A DNA stretch of 64,000 bases. Origin: Strongylocentrotus purpuratus. Its lineage: Eukaryota > Echinodermata > Echinoidea > Camarodonta > Strongylocentrotidae. Location: assembly GCF_000002235.5 (NCBI RefSeq), contig NW_022145596.1:4398352-4462351 (forward strand). The letters run 5' to 3'. The stretch's first letter is position 1; each line of letters starts with the position of its first letter. Positions 48,670-61,294 of the stretch are shown in pieces. The position numbers and the translations under genes were made by a program. Below the pieces are notes generated by a model, which saw only the letters and a list, made by a program, of their open reading frames with translations, ran no database searches and was not told where the DNA came from.

Positions 48670-51600
48670 TTCTCTCTCTCTCCTGTCTATTTTATCTTTG
48701 ATTGTGATACTAAGGAGCTCCAGTTTTTTTTCTCGCCCATTGTACTTTACTAGCTTAATCTCTCTTATTAATCTTCTTTATCCCCCTCTGTTTCTCTTTA
48801 TCTCACTCCTTTCAAAGAATCTTGAACCTTTAGCTTTTTCCTAAAATGAATTACTTTATAGAATGGCACTGTAGGGAGCAAGCCATGTTCAGACTCTTCT
48901 TCAGATACCAGGAGATAATTTACTGGAAATTAAAATTCACTGAGAAAAAAATGAAGATCAATTTGAGTACTGGTTATACAAATACGTTATGAAAGAGACT
49001 GCCACTTACCAGTAAACAACTTGGAAAGGATGATGATGATCTATTGTCATAAGCTGTTTACCATGGCATATATAAAGAGGCTTTAAGTAAAGTGTTTTTC
49101 TTGAGATTTACATTTGTATCCTTCATCCTTCATCCTTGTCTGCCTTCCTTCATACAGCAGTGTTGTCTGTTTGTGAAGCCATATAGTTTGCTTCATTCTC
49201 CATGCCATCATTTTAACTAGGGCACGCACAACTTATTGATGTTTTCTTTGTCTCATAAATTACAAAGAAACAAGGAATAATCATGATGAGCATTAAAACT
49301 GTTTTTTCCTTACTCTTTCATCTGGGCCCCGTCTTTACATAGATTTACGATTGATCCAAATCAATCGTAAGTCTTCCAATCAATCGCAAGTTGGCAGTCT
49401 CCTATCTCTTATGTAGTTGCGATTGATATCAACTCTTTGTAAGACGGGCCCTGATCTCAATCTAACAAGCTATTAGGGCAATTCCATGAATTATGAGACA
49501 TGACAAACAATTTTAAAATCAGTATTTCTTCCATCTTTTCTGCCAAAATAGTTAAAAGTGGGATTATACGTCTAGATAGAATAATGAAGTCATATTTACT
49601 TTGTGTGCCCCCCTCCCCCCTTCATGAAGAATCTAAAACTGTACATGAATTGACATATGTGGGACTCATGATCATCATCATCCAGTGCTAGTTCTGTTAC
49701 AGACATCGGTGATAATGGCCCTTCATTTCTGTCTATTATCTGCTGTTCTTAAAAAGCTAGTATTGCTGATTTCATTTTTAGTTGCCCATTTTTCAGGCTT
49801 TGCAAATATCCGAGGCATTGCCTTCCCCTGTTTCTCTTTCCAGCAATCATCACTGTTGATATTGTTTTTTTTTCTAGATTATCCTTTCTCTATAATGTGA
49901 CCAACAAACTGCATTGCCTCTTTCTTATTGTGTTGATGAGTGATGGTATTACTCTTGCTTTTCTGACCACTTCTTCATTTGTCATCTTCTTTTCTATCAT
50001 TGATATATTCATAATCCTTCTCAAGAACCAGGTCTATGTAGCCTCTCTTCTTCCTGCAAGCTCTTTTTTCATTGTCCAACACTCAAACCTGTAGAGAAGA
50101 ACTGACCAGATATTGGTCTTTATAGAAATGTTCTTATTGGGACTACACCCAAAAAAAAAAGTTTAAAATCTGAGTTGTAGGATACATTGAATTTTATTTA
50201 TTTTTGATGAAAATGCACCAAGTCAATGAATTACATAATAAACTGTATTTCTAGACATTGACACAATGAAAAAGCTCAGTAGAATATATATTTGTAGAAT
50301 TTTTTGACACTTTGAGCCCCTCTTCGGGTATGAGAGTACAAAAGAACATAAAAGTATATATAGCAGTGTAAAGATGTAACATTACTAACTTGTAACGTTG
50401 CTAACCAACATTTCTAAATGTCACTTAAAATCTAAATGGTCAAATGGTAGATATTTTATAACAAAACAAAGGATAAATCCTAGAGCATAACATAAGAAAT
50501 ATAATTTTATCAAAGATTGCCTATTACACCTGTAGGTGTAAAATATCTGATCAAAGATATCCGTTGATGTCACAGGTCCTTTTGGTAACGTTAGTACCTG
50601 AAATTTCATTTATTTATGAAATTAGATCCATTATTACAGGTCAAATGAATGAACTTGATCCAATGCTCCAATCAGGGGGGGGTGTTTTAGATGGAGATTC
50701 CATCTTGAAAGAATTTCCTGAGGGAAAGATATTCAAGATTAACTTGGCTTACCAACAAGTAATGTAACCCTCTTCAGCCATCAAATCCATCAACAGCCGT
50801 CCTTATCAGACCACAGATGCCCTCTGGCGATCCAAATGTTACAAAGTGTTACGCAACGCGGTCTGCTTCCCTAAGCTCTCCAAACACTTGGTCGTAAAAA
50901 AAAGGCTTTGAAGCCATGCAAATCACCGAGAAAATTATGTCATATAATTCATTGAAGATGTATATAGCTATAACATATAAAATACAGAATCGAGAACGTA
51001 TGGCACAATGCAACCTTCTATTGGTTATCAAATGCTTTTGCAGTGCTTCGATAACTCTACTGAAGACGTAGCCATCTGAACCAGCGAAATCGACCAAGGA
51101 AATCGTGAGTTAGAGTGAATGCAAGTTTCTCATTATCATCACGTTCTCTTCTAATTATTGACATTTTCCGAAAGTTTCCGAAATTTTTACATAGGTAGGA
51201 AGGTAGTCCATAAGTTTATCTTTTAAAATAACTAAATGAAATCGTGTTATATATTTGCGCATTTGGTTTAATGAGGGTTAGAAGTTGTCAATTCATCACC
51301 ACTTTTCACCCCGAGTACGGGCCGGCAACGCGAAAGCGGCCATGCTCGCTGGGCTGTAGATGCTGGATGTTGTTGGTGGAAACGCACATAGCTGCAGCTG
51401 CATTACTACCCTGGCCGTGTATTAAAAGTTGTGCTATTGATTCTCAACATTTCAAACACCACTGTACAAAACTCAACTGATTTCATTCAAAGGCAGTACC
51501 ACTTAACCGTACATTCTGGTTCGCTGCAACGAATAAGATTTTCCGTTCATGGAATTTCACACGTGCATAACTTGTATTGGTCTCCAACTTCCCATACACC

Positions 51601-54600
51601 AGGCTCAAGAATCAAATCTTCCTCAAAGTCAGTCAGAAAGTCTAAATCGTCGCCTACCAAATACTCTTCCCTACTGTACGCCGCTATTTTTGTTGATAGC
51701 AGCCGATGTGTATTTCCAACAATGCATGTCACAAGCCCTATGTCACTCAGTTTCAGGAGTGAGATTTACGAGCTGTGCGGTCGGGTGGGGGATTAAGGGG
51801 ATTATGATAGGGGGAAAAAAGACTTTCGGTGCAGCGGAGTGCTTCAAAGGGCCCTCTTAGGGCGCGTTCATGCTTGATTTTGAAGGCAGAATGAGCGATT
51901 TGTAACGCTCATCGTAAACGCTCATCGTAATCGCAGTTCCACGGTGCACTGTTCATGCTCACTTCTCCAGGCAATTCACCTTGGGTGGCCTTCAGCTGGA
52001 TTCGCAAACCTGTGTGCGCATGCTACGTAGACCCACTAGAGGTCAGTGCGTTAACCCCATTTAAACGCGTTTACAAATTGTAAACGCATCTTTTTGTGAG
52101 TTTACGATCGGCGATCGTGATCGCCGTTTTTCGGTGATTCTACAAAAGTGAGCATGAACGCAAGCGTTCTTTAAACTAAACGCGTAACAGATGCCTGATT
52201 CTGGCCGTCAAAATCAAGCATGAACGCGCCCTTAGATGGGGAATCCATTTAACTCACATACCCTGCTCCAATGTAACTTTTTTTTTAAACGTCAGGATGT
52301 GACAAAATGTTTACAACAATAAATACAAAAAACTGATAGGACAAGAAATGTGGGTTATATTAAGTGCTCATAGTAATTGCACTTACCTCATAACATTACT
52401 CATAGTTTTTAACATTGAGTAAACTTGAAGTTTCGTAACAGGGGGGTATGCACGGTCCCTTAGGTAACTTTGAAGGTCAAAATCACGGTCTAAAAAAGTT
52501 TAATAACAGGCTATTACTATAATTTCATTTTGTTTGACGTCATGTCTGTCATTTGGAAGCTTAAAGCTCATACCAGTGATTAGGTAGGAGGTTATCAAAA
52601 TAAAACCACTTAAAAATAAAAGGGTCTTTATGATGATCAAGTTGCTATTTATAAAAGACATATAAACAGATAATCCATCGCCTCTTCAAACTAAATGAAG
52701 TTTGTACAAAAGTTGTATAGAGAATCATTGTATTAAGAATCTTCAGATAGAGAAAGGAGCATACAGACTAGAGAATAACGTTGTAAAAAGACATTCATTT
52801 AGGAGAGGTCAGTTAACATGATAGCTGGCCAATCCTGAGTGTAAACTCATGAATAGTCACGATAGGCCTGACCCAGTTATACGATTTCTGACAATACGAC
52901 ATACGATGTTAAGACCAGAAGGGGAACCTGATATTTATCAAGTTTTCATTCAAAATAATGCTCATACAGGCGTGTCACTGTACAGCGTAACTATATACGA
53001 CGTTCAGACTTAAAAAAAGTAATTTCTTATTACAATTCTCATATACTGGTAACTATATTTCTGCTAGTGTGAACGCAGAATATAAATAGACATGAAGAAA
53101 AGCCGATTATCGTTTCTCCATTAAGCTCCACAGATATCCCACACTCTGCTTGATGGAGCCCCAGATATTGTTTACCTCTTCAAGTTTAAAGGATGTGATA
53201 TCATTTTCCAGCCCATGGCATATTCTCATATTGTGGGCGAGAATAAAGTGGGAGGTTGTGCCCTTCTCAGGGATACGTTTAAAAGTGAGAAGGAAACCAG
53301 GCCATACTAGATGTTTATGTTTAAATTTTGAGGGGGAAAGTTATTTTGTATAATAGACCTAAAATAAATGTTGTACAATCATCATCATTTTCCTCTCACC
53401 AGGGATTACTTACAATAATATAATAAAAGGGTAGTTTACCATGATATCAAATAGCTTTGTCTGAAAACAGAAAAATAGGTCAGTCCAAATGTCAGAAGGA
53501 AATCAGGCCATATGCTAGATGTTTATTTATCAATTTTGATAGCTTTCTGCAAAGTTGCAACTCTTAAGAAAAAGATTGAGGGGGAAAGTAATTTTATATA
53601 ATAGACCTGAAATAAATGTTCTCCAATAATCATCATTTTCCTCTCACCAGGGATTACTTACAATAATATAATATATTGACTTAAAGGGCAGTGTAGTAGT
53701 GTACGATGATATCAAATTGCTTTGACTGAAAACAGAAAAATAGGTCAGTCTAAAATTTCAGAAAAAAATTGCCAAAGGGACAAGGAGTTTATGAATATGG
53801 ATTTACGGTGTGATCGACCATTATGATTTAATGCTTGCTTTAAACTGCATCGCAATGGAAATAAGAAAGTATTTCCAGTGATGAATATAATGCCCAGGTA
53901 TAAGAAAAATATGCCCTTGGGAAACATAATCAGATTGTGGAATTAAGTGTCCTTGATACAAGCAAATGATGACATGATTGCAAATGCATACTGTGTTACT
54001 GATTGATGTTTGATAGACAAAGCTTGAAATGTGCTTAATGATAAGATTTAGGGGGAACTTTTACTGATCTGTTTTCTTCTTCATTTTTGTTATTCATTCA
54101 GAGATTATATTATATTTTGAACTTTTAATTAAATTTGTCTGGCAGATCTTTAGATCACCATTAAAAAAAGTAATTTCTGTCATTGTCAGAACTTGAGGAC
54201 CACCTTTAATCCGAATCAGTCTCTGTCACATTCAATCTGAGGTTACTCCTGAAGTATTTCCAAAAGAAGTTATTTCTGTCATTATCATAAGTAAAAAATC
54301 ACCTTTAATTTTCATCAATTTTATTACCATTATTACCAAGAATCACCTTTAATTTTCATCAATTTCATTACCATTATTACCAAGAATCACCTGTAATTTT
54401 CATCAATTTTATTTTAATAATTACCAGGAAACACCTTTGATATTCATCATTACTTGAACCTCAAGATCACATTTAATCTGAGATTACTCCTGATGTATTT
54501 CTTATCCATTCCATGTGTTTCTCATCCTTTCCATGCATTTCTTATCCATTCCATTTCATGTTCTCGACCACCAGTGATGCAGACGGGAGAAGGAAAGTCT

Positions 54601-57600
54601 TGCTATTACCGGTTCCTAACGAAAGGGCAGGAGTGGATATGGCTTCAAACACGCTACTTCATCACCTACAACCAGTGGAATTCCAAACCAGAGTTTATAG
54701 TGTGTACCCATCAAGTAGTCAAGTAAGTAGTCAAGACTCAAGATCCAAGAATTTTTTTCCTGTATTTTATTTCATAATTCACTTTTCCATAATTATTATT
54801 ACCAGATATATTGATTTTAAGTCATGAAAGATACATTTATCGTGAGCACTTACAGAACTAAACAGAAAACTGTAATAAAAGTCATGTTTGGGAATTCTCA
54901 AATTTTTTATCACTTCTTTTTCTTGACCATTGTCATTGAAATTGAGAGTGAACAAATTTGAACCTTGAAGGAGTTTTCTGTTTAGTCCTGTATGTATACA
55001 TCATCAGTGGCAAGATTCCATCATGGACACTTGTCCATAAAACAAGAATGTACGGGATTGCATACACAATTTATATATCTTTTATAAATGTAATGCTTCC
55101 TGGGAGAAATTTCAATTATCAAAAAATCTTGGAATCTTGGCAAGCAGTAGATGGCAAGTTCAAATCCTGTTGGTTCCAAGATTTTTTCTGACTTGTTTTT
55201 TCAATACAGATCGATCAATCAAATTTAAATACTTGGTGTAAGCCACAAATATGTTTAAATTTATATACCGTCTGACTTTTTAGTAGTTGCCATTGTCAAT
55301 TTTTGCCAATTTTTAAATTCAACTTAAGATCTTTGTGAAACACCCCCTGATCAGTTATCATTCTTGTATCATCCCTAGCTATGCTGATGTTCGTAATGAT
55401 ATCAACAAGGAGTTGGTATTGACGGACAGCAAGATGAGCGGTGCAGAGTCAGACAGCACAAATCTTTGGGACTCCAGCGCCTCCGAATCGGCATCGCTGT
55501 CCACTTCGGTATCCTCCAACTCTTCCCTCAACGTGCCCCTGTTCAGCACAGGCAAACATGACAGATGGCAGTCATCCAGTACAGGTACAAAAAACAATTT
55601 TGTTTGAATTATTTTGTACTAGCAGGACCCGTGGAAAATCCACGGGATTCTAGGATGAGGGGAGGGGGGAGGGGGGGGGGGGGGGGTAAATAGAAAGAGG
55701 CCTATGTGCTATCGAAAATAAAATTTGATTATTTTTATATAGGGTATAGACTATTTTTATAATATATACACTGTTTGACCATGAATGGCGCACCGTAATA
55801 CCCGTTTTAGAGCATTGATTTGATGCAAGAACTGTATCATAGTAAAAGTATTCTATCCAGCTAATGAGCCAGGAGTATGTTTTTAAACGACCGTCTGATT
55901 TTCTTGTGAAAACTTTACTTTGAAAAATGATTATCGACATTCAGCATACAACTATACATGGCCAGAATAATCACAATCAAAGCTCAGGTTTCATACCTCT
56001 ATAATCACGAAACTATATTGAAATCGGGGCAATAAGAGCAATTTTAAAGTGTTGTCGAATGTCGAGTCTACTCTATGTAGCTCAGCTCAGCTCAGCTCAG
56101 CTCACACACAGTCACAGTTCCGACAGTGCTCGGCAGCAGTGGCGCAATGCACTGTCCGTGTGTGGACTCAAGCCTCAAGGCAGCTAGCTTGCAACTGAAC
56201 TGTCAGTTACAATGAATTTCTTGTGAAAACTTTACTTTGAAGAATGATTATCAAAATTCAGTAAACATGGACGGGATAATCACAAATCACGGCAATCATA
56301 GAATGAAAGTCGCAAACCGACTGTGCGTGTGACATGAGCATATAATCATCACATATATTATACACGTACAGGCATAGGCCGTCTGGCGTACAAAGCATAA
56401 GCAAGATCCATAACACGGGTAAGCCCAGCCCGTCAGAGCGTAGATTTACTACATCCCATCACCCCGGTGAGCCATAGGTTAATGTGTATTTCTCTGACAC
56501 GCTACAAAGCATATCCTATAGAAAGATGCCTAACTTGGGGTACTCTGCACCCGTTACAATGAGATTTGCTACACTCGTTGAGGCGAGTAGATTCTCGTCC
56601 ATCGTGTATCTCTTTGATTAGACAGAGGGCGGGTGCAGGCCTTGCCGACTCGCTCTCGCGAGTTCGTCGCCTCCTTGCATTCAACGACGCCCGCCGTGCT
56701 CTCGTCCATCCGTCCTCCCCGGAACCCCGAAACAGCGTTTAACGACATGGACGTCGAACGCCGGGTCGACGTGGCACGCAGTTTATGGGAGACATGCCTT
56801 GTCGAATTGTGTCGCCGTTCCCGCACCACGGCGGAGGCGGGCGCGGTCGGGGAAAGACGTTTTTGAGGAACTGTTTTGCCCAAATTTGGACCCCCGCGGC
56901 AATTTTGCGTATTAGTAATATAGATACCTACCACACAATGAGTTATCTCAGAGTTTAATCCCCTTTAGGGGGGGGGGGGGGGGGAGGGGAGAAAAGAAGT
57001 ATGTTTAAAAGTCTAGATTATTCTCTCATGTTTGTACAGTCAAAACTGCTATAGCAACCACCTGTATAGGAAGACCATACAGTGTATGAAGACTGCAAGT
57101 TTCTATCCTCTGAGTAGTCTATTTAATTAAAATATTATTTGAAGAATTTTCTGAAACAACGAGACCACTTTTCTTCTCTCCATCGAGCGGTCTTCTTTGT
57201 TGCGACCCATGTCGTGGAAAATATACCATAGCTTTTTCCTTGTTCACTTCTCCAAAACTTTTGAGTGCAATGCCTCCTATATACTGGTGAGAAAGCTTTG
57301 ATTCACACAATGATACCATCCCAAATATGTTAGAAAAAACAAAATCTGCTTGAAAGTCATGGAAGCTACGTAAATTGTTAAAAAAGAGAAAAACCTGCCA
57401 AGGTATTCAATACCAATAAATAGTAGGATCTGCAGATTCAACAGCCTATCCCTAACCTCTGCCCTTTTAGGACCAGCATTTAATAGATCATATCTTCTGT
57501 ACATAATCCATATTTTGCCTTGAACGATATCCTCCCATCACAAATATTCCACCCTCTCCTTTTATCATTGCCATGCAACTACTGATAAATAATAGATAGT

Positions 57601-60600
57601 ATCTCTTAAAATGTCAGGCACAATGCCCTTCTGTGTCGGTCAGCTAATATTCCACCCCCGTCCGTCAAGACCTTTCTGTTTATTTGAGTTGATAAGAAGA
57701 GGAGAAATAGATTGATTGCATGGTGAACCTTTCGCTGTCCATATTCTATAAAAAGAGGTATTACCACTGCTTAGATTTGCAGTGAGTTAATCTGTTACAG
57801 TCGTAACTTATGTTTGCAACTTTGGATATATACATGTATACACTGTTGCATGTTAGTTATAAAGATGGAATAAATTTCTTTTTTACCCCAATTTATGGAA
57901 TGATTTTGACAATGATTTATTCCTAATACCGGTAGCTCTTGATAATAGTATACATTCTCTGATTTTATTGAATAATAATTTGCGAGTGTTTGTTTTGCGG
58001 ACTGCTAAAGCATGTATATGCTACTAGCTTATCATCTAGGGGACCTACGCCTTTAAGTCATAACTGACAATAATGAGGATTAATGCCTCACAAAAGAGCA
58101 TTAATATAGCACATCAACACGATTTTGATCCAGGGGCCTCAAAGTTACGAGGCTATTTCTTTGCCTTTGAATCATGGCTGTACGCAGCTGGGGTCAGGGT
58201 AGGGGGGAGCCCCCACAAATAAAAAAATCCAAAGAAAATGCAATAAATTAACAATAATGAATTGCATTTTCCCCCATTCCCAAACAAGAAAAATTCCTCT
58301 GTGTGGCCATGCCTTCAACCATAATGCATTAATTTTAGCATCTCACCATTTGTTGTCCACCATTCATTAAATCAAAATGTGCTTCTTTACAGGTTTGATA
58401 TCATGGCACTAATGCATGAACTTGGTCTTGATTTGAAATTATCTATTTTCTAAGTCGTTCTAACCACACATGACCAAGCCCACACAAATGCTTTTTATTT
58501 AATTTTTGTTGTTATATTTTTTTAATAACATCTCACCATTTGTTTTCCTCCATTCATTTCTAGATGAAAGTGTATCTTGCACGAGCAGCTTAAAAGCACC
58601 CAGTTTATCACACACGGAAAGCAGGAGTGGACGACTTTCACCTAAATCACGATCTGGTATGTTTGTTAGTTTAGATTCTTTGGTGCATACCAATATTTCA
58701 ATTTTGTAGAGATGTCAGGGTTCCCAGCTATCCTTGTAACCATGGAGAATGTGAAAAATGGGTTTTCTTTCCTTCCTTTCCTTTCCTTATCACTTTCTGT
58801 TACAGCATAATTCAAGAACCATTGAACGGATTTTGACCAAACTTGGATGAAGTCTGTATGAGCATGCAACGATGAACTGATTAGGTTTTGGGTGGAAGAG
58901 ATCAAAGGTCACAGGGTCATGAGAGCATTTAAAATTGCCGGAAATGCCTTGTTACTGTGATAACTTTATTATAGCAATTCAAACTCAGTTTGGTGGAAGT
59001 GTGTATGAGCACGCAAGGATGAACTTATTACATTTTGAGTGGAAAAGGTCAACGGTCAAAGGTCACAGTGTCTTTAAAGTGTTAACGAAAATACAAAAAA
59101 TATGTGTACTAGTAATATGTACTTACCATTATAACTTTAAAGGAATTGAACTAATTCAAGCCAATCTTGGAAGAAGTTTGTATGAGCATGCAAGGATTAG
59201 ATTAGATTTTGGATGTAACAGGTCAAAGGTGAAAGATCTAGTGTCATGAAAGTGTAAAAAATAACAAAACATGTATTTTTAACTATAATTATTTAACAAC
59301 AAATTTTTCCTCCATTTGTTTTTAGATGAAAGTGTATCTTGCACAAGCAGCTTGAAAGCGCCCAGTATATCGCACACAAAAAGCAGGAGTGGAAGACTTT
59401 CACCTAAATCTGGTATGTTTGTTAGTTTAGATTCATTGGTGCATAGCAGTAATTCAATTTTGTAGCAATGTCAGGCTTCCCAGCTATCCTTGTGATCACG
59501 ACGAATCTGGAAAATGGGTTTTCTTTTATCCAGTCAGGAAGAGTGAGAAAATCATTCTAATCAAGGAGAAAAACAAAAATCAGGATTTGTTGGCCCCTAA
59601 AGAAATTAGTCAGTCAAGTATTTATCAAAGAATCCCTACATGATATTGCATGTTCAATGAAATGCAGAGAGCAATTCCATGAATTTCTGAGACATGACAA
59701 ACAATCTCATAATCAGTATTTCTTCATCTTTTTTGTTGTTGATAGTCTTTGTGTTCCTGTTTAAGATCATGACAAAGCTAGAGATGATGTTTCTTGGTGT
59801 TTTTTCCACAGAATCACTAGCATCGAACCCCCCTCAGCCGCCACTACCCCCTCTGCCGCCTCTACCCCCGCCCTCTCTACCCCCACCCTCTCTGCCCCTG
59901 CCCCCTCTTCCCCAGCCCTTTGTAGCCCAGCCCTCTCCGGTACCAGGCACGTTCCCTAATAATGGCCCTCCACAAGAACAGGTAAGAATGGTGCTCCAAC
60001 ATTTGCTCACTTGAATTCACTTGAAACGACGTTATACTTGCACAATAGAAGACAACACAATGTTTTTCTACAGGCATGTTTACATTTACAAATCCATATC
60101 TTAAAATACCAAATATGCATTTTGGTTTTCTTTCTCACCTCATATTGCATGTACAGTATAATTACAACCCAGTTGATATGCTGTGGTATATGCAAGATCA
60201 TATGATACATGTACATGGTGAACTTCCACAAATTTAGGTCACTTTCATGTGAGCTCCAAGACACAAGCTGGCACTTACACCCACTATTTCTTGATTTATT
60301 TTGTCATATTTAATTCATTGAGTGAAACATAGAGCCATTTTTATTAGCTAGTCACAAGACTTTTTTTTTATAAGAGGGTTATTTTTCTTTTCACAGCCCA
60401 CATAGTCGGACAGCAGTCTCACACCACAACAGATCATTGTTATTCAAATACAATGTATGTTATAAGAAAAAAAGCATTTTCATAATGAAATCCAATATTT
60501 CTAGCATTTTGAGATGGATTACTGAAACACAATCGGGCTTTCTTTTTTCACTTTCTATTGCATTTTATTGTTATAACCTGCATCATCAGATAGCATACTG

Positions 60601-61248
60601 AACTCACAACAGATCACTGTTATCTGGTTGAAACAATGCAACAAATTACAGATACCAGGCCATGAAATAGTGAAATCATAGAAAAAAAATCCAGCAATTT
60701 AAGATAAAGTAAAGAAAATTAAACAGGCATTCTTGATTTTCACCCCCTATTGCATTTCATTGCGTATAATTTGCATCATCAGAAAGCAACTGGACACCAC
60801 AGCAGATCTCTGCTATTCAAGTTGAAACTTCGGGAGCAGCTTCTGATGAGATGCTTGTTCATAGAAAAATGGCACTTAACGTGTTGTTATGATTTAATTC
60901 TAGCATTCTAAGATATGAGTACTGTAGAGACAGACTTTTTTTTCACCCTTTATTGCATTTTTTGTTACAGCCCGCACCATCAGATAGCAACCTGACACCA
61001 CAGCAGATTACTGTTATCCAGTTGAAACTCCAGGAGCAATTAATGATGAGGCATCATAAGCTCCAGGATGCTATCCTTCTGCAGCAACAAGAACTGCAGC
61101 AGGTATGTATTCCTCATGCAATCATCTGCTCTCCGATTCATTGTTCATAGGTTTACTTTTTGTGAATGCCTTCTTCTCTTTCTCTGCGTTATCCACCGCA
61201 AGTTTAATTGTGAAAACTCTCTCCCTCCTCTCTCTATCTTCTATTATC

Positions 61249-61294
<46 letters not shown>

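Larger units (their letters stand above)
47158..54574 (+). other. Clock: Clock intron f-g
   Basis: The longest intron. Contains a hairpin MITE (47249-47410), a (TC)n tract (48640-48690), a hairpin MITE (49325-49452), a LINE fragment (49685-50130), a Harbinger-like MITE (51860-52231), duplicated sequence (53286-53770) and a minisatellite (54150-54560). A GC-richer block at 51290-51860 has open frames on both strands with no recognised product. Confidence 0.7.
55585..58563 (+). other. Clock: Clock intron h-i
   Basis: Contains the Helitron 55619-56924, a G run at 56968-56982, a TIR-element fragment at 57038 (TACAGTCAAAACTGCTATAG), a possible SINE remnant at 58045-58165 and a duplicate of the exon i acceptor tract at 58338-58379. 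Confidence 0.7.
59982..60970 (+). other. Clock: Clock intron k-l
   Basis: The second half consists of three decayed copies of exon l with their flanks; the first half is unassigned. Confidence 0.7.

Noticed and set aside
49685-50094. Plus-strand ORFs with hydrophobic, membrane-like peptides
   Set aside because: They are antisense to a decayed LINE C-terminus; A-rich sense codons read backwards give Phe/Leu/Ser-rich peptides.
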